Of a stretch of DNA of 64,000 bases, positions 36,018-47,009 are shown piece by piece. The position numbers were made by a program, and so were the translations under genes. This DNA comes from Sipunculus nudus (lineage: Eukaryota > Annelida > Sipuncula > Golfingiida > Sipunculidae): positions 76,794,643 to 76,858,642 of the forward strand of contig CM049307.1 of NCBI GenBank assembly GCA_026874595.1, in the 5' to 3' direction. The notes under the pieces are model-generated. The model saw only the letters and a program-made list of their open reading frames with translations, searched no databases and was not told where the DNA came from. Within the stretch, counting starts at the first letter, position 1, and each line of letters opens with the position of its first letter.

Positions 36018-37804
36018 TTAGGGAGCTTCAGCATGTGCAGAATACCGCGGCCAGGTTTGTAATCAGATCTTCTAGGTAAGACTGTAATACACCCCTGTTA
36101 CAATTCCTCGCGAATTTATACTTATTTTTGTTTACAAATACAATTGTACAGATGATGATCTATAGCGATTTCGCCGGTTCCGAATGATATCTGTGAGAAA
36201 CACATACTGACGTGCCGGTACATATGAAATTTCTCATCACTCATTCTGCATTCCGTACATTAGTAATCTTAGCTTTGATCGAGATACGCACAATGGCAAA
36301 ATAATTCTGGTATTTGTATGTGTGCATGAACTAAGGAAGTGTAGATTCAGTGTCACGTGGTTCATTTGAACGATCACACACCAGTGCGGGTGTACTTTCC
36401 CTCCAGGGCAGTGAAATTATCAACACTCACCGGACTCGGCTTGTACATTTCAGTGTCACAGCTGGTCTTTTTAAACGATACTACTTTCTAGGTTGGCTAC
36501 ATGGATGGTGAATTTAAGGAATATTCGTCATCCCCTTCTCGTATTCCAGAAACATTTCTTAAAACGCTGCAAATGGTCCCCCTGATATTTAAACACAACC
36601 TTTTTGGATGAAACCTTGAAAATAAGCATTTGGTTTCATTTTTTTTTAAATACGAACGATAAAATTTTTTCCACCCAATATAAATATAATTGTGTGTGTC
36701 TCATTGTTATTAAAAACATTTATTGCTCCAAACGTGATGCCGATAACTTGAAGGGATGACATAATAGCTGGATTTCATGTAAGACGAAATCACGGGAACC
36801 GCCAAGAAAAACCATCTCAACCCTCGATTTAACAGCAGTAAACACTGTAAAACACAATAATATGTTACAAATGTTGAAACTTAACAGCAGGGTCCAAACT
36901 GTCAATGACACGTCTGCTAAAAAAAAAAAAAAAAAACACGAGAACTCCTGCTGGTCGGCCAATCCCAGTGTGTTCCCTTCTTTGAAAATGTGACATTTTG
37001 AGTTGATTGCATCATTGTAAAAAAAAAAACAAAACACGGAGACCAGTGGGGTGTAGAAAAGGCTCAAGCCTTAATTTTATTGGATACATATCCACGTTAG
37101 TTTAACTGTATTCAATACGAAACAATTTATATTATATTTAACATGCAAAACAGGCGGTCAAAAATGAGCTATTGACACACCTGGTTAAAGACAAATTTAT
37201 AAATATTGAAAATATACCCATAAATGTTGCCTAAAATCTGTAACATAAATAAATATATCACTCTTTGTGATAACTTTAACATTTTTAAAGAAAAGTAATA
37301 TTTTATGTCTGATGTAATGTCCTCCCGTCCATAGACACGAAGAGTATAATATATTAGACAAAGTTAAAGGCCTTGAAAAAGTCCATGAAATAAAACAGTC
37401 ACCGTCATGTTATCTGTGATACCCATCCGAATCTGTTTCTAGTAGGCAATGTGGCACAGCAAGAACTACTGTCAAACTTGAAAATCATTTTTTTTCGTTA
37501 CATTTGCAGGAAATATTTTGTCTGTATTTTACACGAGTATACTTACAATATATTTCTTATACAGTTAAGTCCTTGCAATACTTTGTGTAATTTTCCTGGA
37601 AACAATTCTAACGCAACATATTGGACCCGATTCCATAAACCTCTTCATCACTTTTTTAGCTACGCGGCTGGTGTGGTACAAGCGGCAGGGCATTGTGGGG
37701 GTCAGACTTAAAAGACCATAATCCCTAATTAGCAGTCGTACCCGTGTGAGTGTCGGTCTGCACAGCAGTTTGTATGGCTGATGCAATATCCAAGCGAATG
37801 AGGT
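36018..37804. other. No gene recognised
   Basis: A 115-codon minus frame (36,720-37,067) is partly built from A/T homopolymers and has no domain. Nothing else is seen. Confidence 0.5.
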
Positions 37805-38634
37805 AAAGAATAGTAAAATATAATGAGAGAAAAGGCCAAAAGTCTAAGAAAAGTCCAAAAATGACATACGTCAATGGTTACTCTCATGGAGAAAATTCAT
37901 TATCCAATCATTGATAATTGATACTACAAAATGTGAAATGTGAACGTGCCCGTTGCATGATCCGATCATTGACACACCAAAATGTATAGTATGAACGCGT
38001 CGGTGACAGTTATCCAATCGCACCAGTCCGCGGAGAATAAGTGCATGTACTCGAGTCAATGGATTGCCTTGTTCTGTGAAAGCGTAGCCACATACACTTG
38101 ATAGTATGAAGATGCAGTAAACCTTTTTGTTTCGCGTAGCGGAAAATTTCTCTCCCAGCAAAGGTAATTCAGTCCTATGCCCCCTTTAAAAAACTCCAAC
38201 CACCACTCTCAAATGAAGAGCACATTAGGACTCTCATTAAAGTCCATAATGGGCAACCAAATGTTTTTCATTAATAGTAGGACAATAATTTCACGTTTTG
38301 GATTTTTCCAAGGCATTTGATATTGTCTATGATTATATTTCAGGCCATCCATAAAACAATATTGTTCTACGGATTTGCCGAATCAATTATCTTTTGCAAC
38401 TGAAGACCGCCCAGGTTCCTGGTAATGTTTCCCATTTCTACTGGGTTATAAATTCAATATAATTATTCCTGAGAGTATGAAAAAGGGAATAAACTTTATG
38501 TTGATCTTAATTATACACCATTTCAAGAATTGGAGCCAAATATTATTATTATTTTTTCATGGCCTTAATTTTTTTACCACGCGCGCGTGGACATTGAGCC
38601 AGGACATATGAATTATGTAATTATATGCATATAA
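37805..38634. repeat. 0.8-kb duplicated block, copy A
   Basis: Nearly identical to 42,945-43,738 in the same orientation, from AAAGAATAGTAAAATATAA to GCCAGGACATATGAATTATG. It includes an ACGCGCGCGT palindrome near the right end. Copy A keeps about 40 bp (around 38,300-38,340) that copy B lacks. A 96-codon minus-strand frame in A and the related 144-codon frame in B are of doubtful meaning. Confidence 0.9.
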
Positions 38635-38653
38635 ATTGTTTTTAAAACGAACA

Positions 38654-38655
<2 letters not shown>

Positions 38656-38695
<40 letters not shown>
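38656..38695. repeat. (AT)n microsatellite
   Basis: About 20 AT units directly right of block A. Confidence 0.9.
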
Positions 38696-38700
<5 letters not shown>

Positions 38701-39059
38701 GTATAAAATATATATAAATAGTGAATATTTCAGATCCTCGGTAAAAATTCATGATATTAAATTTCAGTGAGAATTTGTTTTTAACCTGTTGTGTAAATAG
38801 CTGGCTCATGGTTGACGATTGCTTTATTAATATGTTTACTGTAATTTTTTAATGGGCTGAATCGTGTCATGTGGAGTAAAATTTAAATACGGTTGTTATA
38901 CATGTCGCTACTGTATATAATATACAGTAAGAGTAAAACTTTGTCCTATTATAGTATTTTCTGTGCATTTGTTTGTAAACGGATTTAGTAAAATCTACGA
39001 ATGAAACCCTGTTACAAACCTCCGTGATTCCTGAATACCATATAATTTTATCCTTAGAA

Positions 39060-40800
39060 AAAGTCGGGATACTATGGTTTAAGCACGGTCGCGCCGCCGC
39101 CGCCGCAGAGATTTCGTTTGGACGCGATAACTCAAAAAATATTTTACGGATCTTTACCAAACTTGACATTGTCATAGATATGGGTGAAAGGACGAAGCCT
39201 ATTTAAAGTGGTGTCATGACCTTTACTAGGAGAGTGACCTTGACTTTGAATATTTCCATTTTTGGGGAAAATCGCACAAATTCTTAAATATCTCAAGAAA
39301 TCTTGCATAGATTTATCTAAAACCAAAAATCAACTTGACCGAAGATCTTGGATAGTATTGTCATATACCTGAAACTGGTGGCGCAACCTCTTATCCTTTT
39401 CTTGTTTTCGTGCCGTATAATACCCCCATCATTGCCACTCAACAGTACTTTGAGCATAATAAATCAAAAACTAATGGACAAATTCCTTTCATATTATGCA
39501 TATGCATAGACATGGGTTATAGGATGATGTATATTTAAATTGGTTTCATGATCTATCCTATGAGAGTGGCCTTGACCTTGCATATTGCCATATATTGTGA
39601 AAAATCACACAAAATCATAAATATCTAAAAAAGGAATGCATGGATTGGTCCAAAAATCAAATTGACCGATGATTTTGGATAGCTTTATCTTCTGCGGAAG
39701 ACAGGTGGCGCCACCTTCTATTCTTGTTTCGCGCCTTTTAATTCCCCATCATTGCCACTTGACAGTCTTTAACTAATGGATAGATTAAGCTGAACTTATG
39801 CATGCCCATTAATTTTGGATACCTCCATCTTGTATTCAAGACTGGTGGCGCTGTCTGCAATCCTGGTTGTGTTCCGTTCATCCGTACGTTTGTTTTCGTT
39901 GCTTATATCTCCGGAGTGTTCAAGGTTTTGGTCTAAAATTTGGCATGTCCATTAATCTTGGAAAGTTTTCTCGTAACCCAGACGGGTGGCGCCACCTACC
40001 TTCCGTTTTTGTAGAATAAATTGATGCCCCTTTCTAAGGAGTGATTAGCCCTATTTGCCTGAAATTGTGCATATCTATAGATCTTGAACACCTCCATTCT
40101 GTACTCAAGACTGGTGGCGCTATCTGCAATCGTTTTGGCGTGGTGTTCATCTGCACATGGTCTTTGGGTGAAAATTGCTTATATCACCGAAGGCGATTTA
40201 TCCTAGGTATTGATCTGAAATTTGGCATGTCCATTGTTACGAAGACAAATAGTTGAGGGGAAAATTCTGGGCCGGTCCGGGAGTCAAACCCATATCGGCG
40301 GTGCACATGTCCGGCAAGCTTCCCTGGCGAGGCAGTTTGGTCCGCTTTTATGTCAACCCGTAACACATCCCCTCTTAAGAGCGTTCTGCTATTAGAACAA
40401 GACTAATTATCTCAGGAGTCACACTTTGGCGAGCTTATTCCCTTGGTCACAAATTTTATTCTCATGTTGGACGTGCCTATTTTGTTTAGAAGAGAAATTG
40501 TTCGGGGAAAAATATTTGGCCCATCCCGGATTCGAACCCATGTCGGTGGAGCATATGTCCGGCGTTCCAACCGCTTCGCTAGAAAAGCAAGCTTCACTTG
40601 CGAGACAGTTCGGTCCCTTTATGTCAACCCGTAACACCATCAGTCTTGGAAAGTTTTCTCATAAACCAGACAGGTGGCATCACATACCTTTCCGTTTCAG
40701 TAAAATAAACTAATGCTCTTTTCTCAAGAGTGATTTACCATATTGGCACCAATATTTGGTGAAAAATATTGTTTCTCAAGTTGATAGATGGAAGAAACCA
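39060..40800 (+). repeat. R2 repeat tract with 350-bp units
   Basis: Units of about 350 bp recur (39,177 and 39,528 onward). Each has a GAGAGTGACCTTGAC-like phrase and ends in a GGTGGCGCCACCT-like phrase (39,380, 39,705, 39,843, 39,986, 40,111, 40,674). Opens beside a CGCCGCCGCCGCCG run (39,092). Related to 26,180-27,010 and, more loosely, to 54,950-55,860. Interrupted by a SINE pair. Confidence 0.55.
40233..40640 (-). mobile_element. Two tandem tRNA-derived SINE copies
   Basis: On the minus strand the 5' copy (about 40,640-40,490) has an exact A box TAGCGAAGCGG (40,580-40,570) and an exact B box GGTTCGAATCC (40,539-40,529). The second copy (about 40,375-40,250) has GGTTTGACTCC as B box and lacks the part containing the A box. 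Both begin GTTACGGGTTGACATAAA and end near AATTTCTCTTC or its equivalent. They interrupt an R2 unit: TTGGCATGTCCAT on the left joins CAGTCTTGGAAAG on the right, as in the uninterrupted unit at 39,940-39,970. Confidence 0.72.
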
Positions 40801-40856
40801 TAGTCGCTTGCCAAGTGTCAGTATATGCTGCTGAAGATGAGGGGCCTACTTTTAAA

Positions 40857-40867
40857 GGGGGGGGGGG
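40857..40867. repeat. Poly-G run (11 G)
   Basis: A G homopolymer, the strand-reverse of the C runs elsewhere in the window. Confidence 0.9.
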
Positions 40868-40929
40868 AGTAATTCTCTGGGGATACTAGAAATATCTAGT
40901 TCGATTTATGTAGTTTATCAGGTCAGTGT

Positions 40930-42045
40930 CTGGTGACCTTTACTAGAAATGTCACTCTCGAGGAATGTAACTTCAAATTTGTCGCTAGATGGCTCCGGTT
41001 GTTTGGAAACATGTAATGTCTTTGTCATTGAGAGGCAGTCATCCTATTTCCTAAAACTTGGGGCTGACAAAGAGGTCAGCGTTGGTTCACTACGTGAGGC
41101 GGTCACATTTCGTGAAACTGATATACAATTTTTCGTCAAGTCATACGGTGTGTTCAGACTATTTCTATAGTCAGTACTGATAATTTGTTATCCTTTTGTC
41201 CCAAGGCTTTCGTCGTGTCAGCACTGGGATCCATCGCTGTACTCGGTTTTCTGGGCATCGTTGATGGTAGTCATTGTAGAGTCATTGTCGCTCAGCACAA
41301 TTTGATAACCCCTGGCGTTGACAGGTTCAACTGTCATTATCACGGAGTCGATTATGTCGCTCAGGATGTCGGTCAGTATCTGGTTTGTGTGGAGTTCGCT
41401 GACAGACTCGTCTGTCGGCAGTGTGGAGTCACCGAGTGACACCTCTTTTTTTCAGATCGCCCTATAAAACTTGGTCGCCTGGTCGTTGTCGTTAGTGCCA
41501 AGGCTGAGGTCCATCTGGTGTGTTGTTTGGACTCTGTCTTGTTCAGGTCATCAACACTATATTGGTCAGTCTGGTCAGTCTGTTCGATAATTGTCTCAAC
41601 TAATGTGTAGTCTTCGTTATTCTCCGACTGTTTTTTTCGTCGTCATTCGACAAAGAGATGTCCATTGCCGTCGTCATTTTGGATTCAGTAAGATAGTATA
41701 CTGCCTTCATACCCCAGGTTACACCCTTAGCTTTCTGGTTAGACACTCCAGAAAAAGTAATGTGACCAGTAGAGCCCAATGCTGCCGTATGGCTGCACAC
41801 GTCTGTCTGAGACGACTTTGTTTTCCATAATTCTAGCTAAACTTTTATATGTATTACCGTTGAATACATAGGAATAGTCATACTTTTAATATTGTTGCAA
41901 TCCATTTCAATGTCTGAAACTGTAGAACAGATGCTACATGTGTCTGAAGCTGTCGTCAGTTCTCTCTCAATGTCATCTGTCCCCCTAAAGCAAGTCCCAA
42001 GTTTTCTCGTCTGCTTCCACATATTCACAGGCATTTGTCGCATCG
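40930..42045 (-). pseudogene. Decayed Ser/Thr-rich reading frame, unrecognised
   Basis: Several minus-strand open stretches share an acidic, Ser/Thr/Asp-rich composition unlike the AT-driven frames elsewhere. Examples are TASDTCSICSTVSDIEMDC (about 41,950), ESVSELHTNQILTDILSDI and VLSDNDSTMTTINDAQKTE (41,250-41,410), and SEPTLTSLSAPSFRK then KQPEPSSDKFEVTFLESD (about 40,960-41,130). Frames change several times and stops intervene. The region is less AT-rich than its surroundings. It may be a broken host gene or a cytoplasmic-tail exon of a receptor. No family recognised. Confidence 0.3.
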
Positions 42046-42728
42046 TGAGGAAAGGTCGGGGAAAACCTTTCCCCTATACTTACCGACTTACCGTTTGCAT
42101 AGTCCTTAAGACTGTCCTGACTCTGACCGTTATTCCTACAATAATACTAGATTATATTATATAATACAAATTAAAATAGTATATAATATATGATATGATA
42201 CGATAAAAATCAAGATCTGCATAACAAATATTATATATATATATATAAATATATATAAATATATAACAAATAATATAATGCAAAACTTTTTCATACTATG
42301 CAATACAATAGGACAGAATTGCAATGTTATTCCTTTTCTCAGGTATCGCCCTTATCGCAAGTTGTTTAAGCTCAACAGTGAGCATATCACTGCTGTATCA
42401 AATGTCTAGAATAATGAGTAGATATATTCATGGTATGCATGTTCTTATATCAGGGATAGATCCAGGATATGGTGATGTGGGTGGGGGGTGGGGGGTCCTA
42501 ACCAAAGACGTCGAATGGCAATTCCTAATGAAAATGTCAGCAGGTCTGGAAAAGGGGTTCCCGGCCACAAAACTGTTATGAAACATTTAAAAAAGGGCTG
42601 CGGCATCTGAAAATGGTGTTTCAGACCTTCCCACCCTCTAACTTGGATCCGCTTCTGTATAGTTATACTTTTTTTTTAAATTTTTATTTGTAAATAGATG
42701 TTAAAAATTATTTTACACTTCAAAAAAT
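42046..42728. other. No gene recognised
   Basis: Contains a TA-rich stretch (42,170-42,280) and a GGATCC-type repeat fragment (about 42,450-42,655, with GGGTGGGGGGTGGGGGG). No gene seen. Confidence 0.45.
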
Positions 42729-42943
42729 GTATTATTACCTTTGTACATAAAATGAAATATACAAATATATTTTTAATTAAATAATTATTCATTTTATTTT
42801 GGAAACCATTTATGAAAAGATTTTTATTAAAGAAAATTATTAAAAAAAAACACTTGCTGTGTTCTCTCAACGACTGTTGTAGCTCTGATTTCCGGGTAGG
42901 GGTTATAGCATGCTGTGATAGGGAGCATTGTCCTTTACGATCA
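42729..42943. repeat. Flank unit X-Y, uninterrupted copy
   Basis: X (42,729-42,850) starts GTATTATTACCTTTGTAC and ends in an A run. Y (42,851-42,943) starts CACTTGCTGTGTTCTC. The same X and Y occur at 43,739-43,857 and 45,746-45,843, separated there by the HINE-like element. This copy therefore shows the empty target. Read in minus, Y could encode DRKGQCSLSQHAITPTRKSE, possibly an exon remnant. Confidence 0.85.
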
Positions 42944-42944
42944 C

Positions 42945-43738
42945 AAAGAATAGTAAAATATAATGAGAGAAAAGGCCAAAAGTCTAAGAATAGTCCAAAA
43001 ATGACATACGTCAATGGTTACTCTCATGGAGAAAATTCATTATCCAGTCATTGATAATTGACACTACAAAATGTGTAATGTGAACGTGCCCGTTGCATGA
43101 TCCGATCATTGACACACCAAAATGTATAGGATGAAGGCGTCGGTGACAGTTATCCAATCGCACCAGTCCGCGGAGAATAAGTGCATGTACACGAGTCAAT
43201 GGATTGCCTTGTTCTGTGAAAGGTAGCCACATACACTTGTTAGTATGATGATGCAGTAAACCTTTTTGTTTCGCGTAGCGGAAAATTTCTCTCTCCCAGC
43301 AAAGGTAATTCAGTCCTATCCCCCCTTTAAAAAACTCCAACCACCACTCTCCAATCAAGAGCACATTAGGACTCTCATTAAAGTCCATAATGGGCAACCA
43401 AATTTTTTTCACTAATAGTAGGACAATAATTTCACGTTTTTTCATTATATTTCAGGCCATCCATAAAACAATATTGTTCTACGGATTTGCCGAACCAATT
43501 ATCTTTTGCAACTGAAGACCGCCCAGGTTCCTGGTAATGTTTCCCATTTCTACTGGGTTATAAATTCAATATAATTATTCCTGAGAGTATGGAAAATGGA
43601 ATAAACTTTATGTTGATCTTAATTTTACACCATTTCAAGAATTGGAGCCAAATATTATTATTATTTTTTCATGGCCTTAATTTTTTTACCACGCGCGCGT
43701 GGACATTGAGCCAGGACATATGAATTATGTAATTATAT
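42945..43738. repeat. 0.8-kb duplicated block, copy B
   Basis: Counterpart of 37,805-38,634, with few substitutions and one ~40-bp deletion near 43,440. It sits between the two X-Y units. Confidence 0.9.
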
Positions 43739-43857
43739 GTATTATTACCTTTGTACATAAAATGAAATATACAAATATATTTTTAATTAAATAATTATTC
43801 ATTTTATTTTGGAAACCATTTATGAAAAGATTTTTATTAAAGAAAATTATTAAAAAA
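43739..43857. repeat. Flank unit X, second copy
   Basis: Almost base-for-base the same as 42,729-42,850 up to the A run, where the HINE-like element begins. Confidence 0.9.
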
Positions 43858-45745
43858 CTAGATGTGTCGGAACGACACGAATGCCCCCGCCTTGGGCAAA
43901 TTAGAAACATTTGTAAAATTTTGAAAATTTTTTTAAGTTCAGGAGGTGTCGTATGGTCAAAAGTAGGTCAACAAGGGCAAAATGCAAACTCGATCTGTAA
44001 CGGGTCATTATCAAGCAACACACCAAAAATCATGCCAGTATATGCAGGCATTGTGAAAAAAAGTAAAAAAAATGTGCATTTTCCATAAAAATTTCTGTCT
44101 TTCATGAAATTTTCTATGTTTAGGAGCCGTAAAACAACCGAAAGTAGGTCAACCGGGATGAAACGCGAACTCGATCTGTAACTGTCATTATCTGCCCACA
44201 CATAAAAAATCAGGGTGGTATCTGCAGGCATTGAGGAAAAAAAGTAAGTACATATGCATTTGTTACGAAAATTTATATATTTCATGAAACTTTTTATGTT
44301 CAGGAGCAGTCAAATGGTCAAAAGTAGGTCAACTGAGAGAAAACAAGAACTCGATCTGTAACTGGTCATTATCTGCCTACACACCAAAAATCAGGCCCGT
44401 ATCTGCAGGCACTGCGAAAAAAAGTCCATACATATGCACCTTTTTATGAAATTTTCTTTGTTAGAGCACCGTCAAACGGTCAAAAATAGGTCAACTGGGA
44501 CAAAACGTGAACTTGATCTGTAACTGGTCATTATCTGCCCACACACCAAAATCAGGCCAATATCTGCAGGTTTTGTGAAGAAAAGTCTGTACAAGTGTAT
44601 TTGTCATGAAAATTTATGTTTTACATGAAATTTTCTATGTTCAGGAGCCGTAAAACAGTCAAAAGTAGGTCAACCAGGACGAAATGCGAACTCAATCTGT
44701 AACTGGTCAATATCTGGCCACACACCAAAAATCAGGCCAATATCTGCAGGCATTGCGAAAAAAAAGTCCGTACATGTGTATTTGTCATGATATTTCATAT
44801 TTTTCATGAAATTTTCTATGTTCAGGAGCCGTAAAACGGTCAAAAGCAGGTCAACCAGGACGAAACGCAAACTCGATCTGCAACAGATCTATATCTGCCC
44901 ACCCACCAAAAATCAGGCCAATATCTGCAGGCATTGCGAAAAAAAGTCTGTACATGTGTATCTTTCATGAATATTTCTATTTTTCATGAAATTTTCTATG
45001 TTTGTACAACGGTCAAAAGTAGGTCAACCGGGACGAAACGCGAACTTGATCTGTAACTGGTCTATATTTGCCCACACACCAAAAATCAGGCCAATATCTG
45101 CAGGCATTGCGAAAAAAAAGTCCGTACATGTGTATCTGTCATGAATATTTCTATTTTTCATTAAATTTTCTAAGTTTAGGAGCCGTAAAACAGTCCAAAG
45201 TAGGTCAACCGGGACGAAACGCGAACTCGATCTGTAACTGGTCTATATCTGTCCACACACCAAAAATCAGGCCAATATCTGCCGCACTGCGAAAAAAAAG
45301 TCCGTACATGTGTATTTGTCATGAAATTTCATATTTTTCATGAAATTTTCTATGTTCAGGAGCCGTAAAACGGTCAAAAGTAGGTTAACCAGGACGAAAC
45401 GCGAACTCGATCTGAAACTGGTCTATATCTGCTCACACACCAAAAATCAGGCCAATATCTGCAGGCATTGCGAAAAAAAGTCCGTACAGGTGTATCTGTC
45501 ATGAATATTTCTATTTTTCATGAAATTTTCTAAGTTTAGGAGCCGTAAAACGGTCAAAAGTAGGTCAACCGGGACGAAACGCGAACTCGATCTGTAACTG
45601 GTCTATATCTGCCCACACACCAAAAATTAGGCCAATATCTGCAGGCATTGCGAAAAAAAAGTCTGTACAACTGTTTGATTTCGGAATGACGGAATGACGG
45701 ACATGGGTAAAACTATATGCCCCGGCCACTTTGTGGCGGGGGCAT
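43858..45745 (-). mobile_element. HINE-like (Helentron-associated) element with ten ~180-bp monomers
   Basis: Read on the minus strand the 3' end is a perfect hairpin (GTGTCG-TTC-CGACAC) followed by ATCTAG and T-rich flank, as in Helitron/Helentron ends. Subterminal inverted repeats ATGCCCCCGCC (43,879) and GGCGGGGGCAT (45,735-45,745) lie near both ends. The core holds ten tandem monomers; the GATCTG anchor recurs at 43,992, 44,173, 44,353, 44,515, 44,694, 44,875, 45,048, 45,229, 45,409 and 45,589, mostly 179-181 apart. The right end has a further hairpin (GGCCACTTTGTGGC) near 45,723. It codes for nothing. Short inverted subterminal repeats with a minisatellite core match what is described for HINEs such as those of bivalves and Drosophila. 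Confidence 0.7.
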
Positions 45746-45843
45746 AAAAACACTTGCTGTGTTCTCTCAACGACTGTTGTAGCTCTGATTTCCGGGTAGG
45801 GGTGATAGCATGCTGTGATAGGGAGCATTGTCCTTTACGATCA
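45746..45843. repeat. Flank unit Y, second copy
   Basis: An A run plus CACTTGCTGTGTTCTC to TCCTTTACGATCA, matching 42,851-42,943 with one or two differences. Confidence 0.9.
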
Positions 45844-46674
45844 TACTCTCTGCCGCTAGGTTTGGTAGGAGTTGTTCCTAATGAAAACAAATACCTCTCG
45901 CCTGAAATACCTCTCGCCTTTCTTTTGCTTGTGACGCAACCAGTCCGTGAGACACGGGTTCATCAGGCAAATCTCAATGCTGAGATTTGCTTTGCGCGGC
46001 CGTCCACGCTTCCTCTTATGCATAAGCAATCTTCAACTGGATAAATCCCACCGGTACCACTAATTATGTAACACGCAATGGTGAAACAGAAAAATCACAG
46101 TCATTTAGCTTCACAAACAAGCTGAGGTCCAAAAACGCGCTGAGCGACAAAACGAGAACTTTAATTATCGAAACATATCAAGCCATTCCGGCCACCATAC
46201 ATGTGTCCTATAATTACACCTTCTTTATTCTATATTTATCAGGGTTTCATACGCTCCCTTGAGTGGATGTTTTGAAATACCCAAAAGCGAATGTGGAAAT
46301 GAGTCCCTTTTTTCCTTGGAGTTGGTATTTTACAGTCATCTTGTAAAGATACTAATACTTATACAAACATGTGATCATAAGATGCTTCCCCGAGCATTGT
46401 AAATACTAAGATGCCATTCCTCATATTGAGATCACGAAAGGCCATCTTTTATTCCATGAGATGGTATGTGATATAGAACAATAAAGATTTTATACAATTA
46501 TTTCGATAGACAGTTCAGCTGAGCGTCGTAACAATTGGGACCCTTATTGTTAATTTTGTGTACTGATGATAATAATTTTACTCACTGGTGTTCGTCAACA
46601 TCTCTATGGCATATGGCCCCAATCTGCTGCTGGTTTCGGTGCTTCTCGTATAGCTTTTACTTTCTTTCTTGTAG
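45844..46674. other. No gene recognised
   Basis: No domain, tRNA or array was recognised. The sequence is less repetitive than its surroundings. Confidence 0.45.
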
Positions 46675-46819
46675 ATGTCAGGTGGAGAGGCCAATAACAC
46701 AGCGTGTCATTCTCAAGCCATTCTTTGGGCAGTATGCTAACTTCCTTTTTATGGGCATACTCAACAATGAGAAGGTCTTAGTGGAGCTCCATACTGTGCG
46801 TAATGACATCAAGGTGTAG
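46675..46819 (+). CDS. Exon-like ORF, terminal, unrecognised
   Basis: Following an acceptor-like TTTCTTTCTTGTAG (to 46,674), a frame reads CQVERPITQRVILKPFFGQY and NEKVLVELHTVRNDIKV, then a stop at 46,817-46,819. The composition is protein-like (balanced charge, aromatic residues), unlike the AT-driven frames nearby. No upstream exon was found. It may be a last exon or a fragment. Confidence 0.3.
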
Positions 46820-47009
46820 AAACCTAACCTGATTATTTGTTCGTTAAATGCAACATATGTTCAAGTGTTTAATATAGAATGGGATTACTTCAGTCAAATT
46901 ATTTAATTACAGTGCACTCACAGTACATGAAAGTGTTTGATATCAGATTGTTACAGATTTTTGCTTAAAATGTATATATTCATTCATACATGCCATGTTT
47001 AGTGATAAC

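Noticed and set aside
36720-37067. 115-codon minus frame with phenylalanine runs
   Set aside because: Built from poly-A/T tracts on the plus strand; no domain.
37871-43445. Minus-strand frames of 96 and 144 codons shared by blocks A and B
   Set aside because: Shared because the DNA is duplicated; composition shows no domain, and the frame is extended by different sequence in each copy.
43968-45343. Open frames of 60-105 codons inside the tandem array
   Set aside because: They repeat once per 180-bp monomer and are by-products of the minisatellite.
43858-45745. Possible CRISPR array
   Set aside because: Repeats are ~180-bp tandem monomers with no short repeat-spacer alternation, and the sequence is an animal genome.
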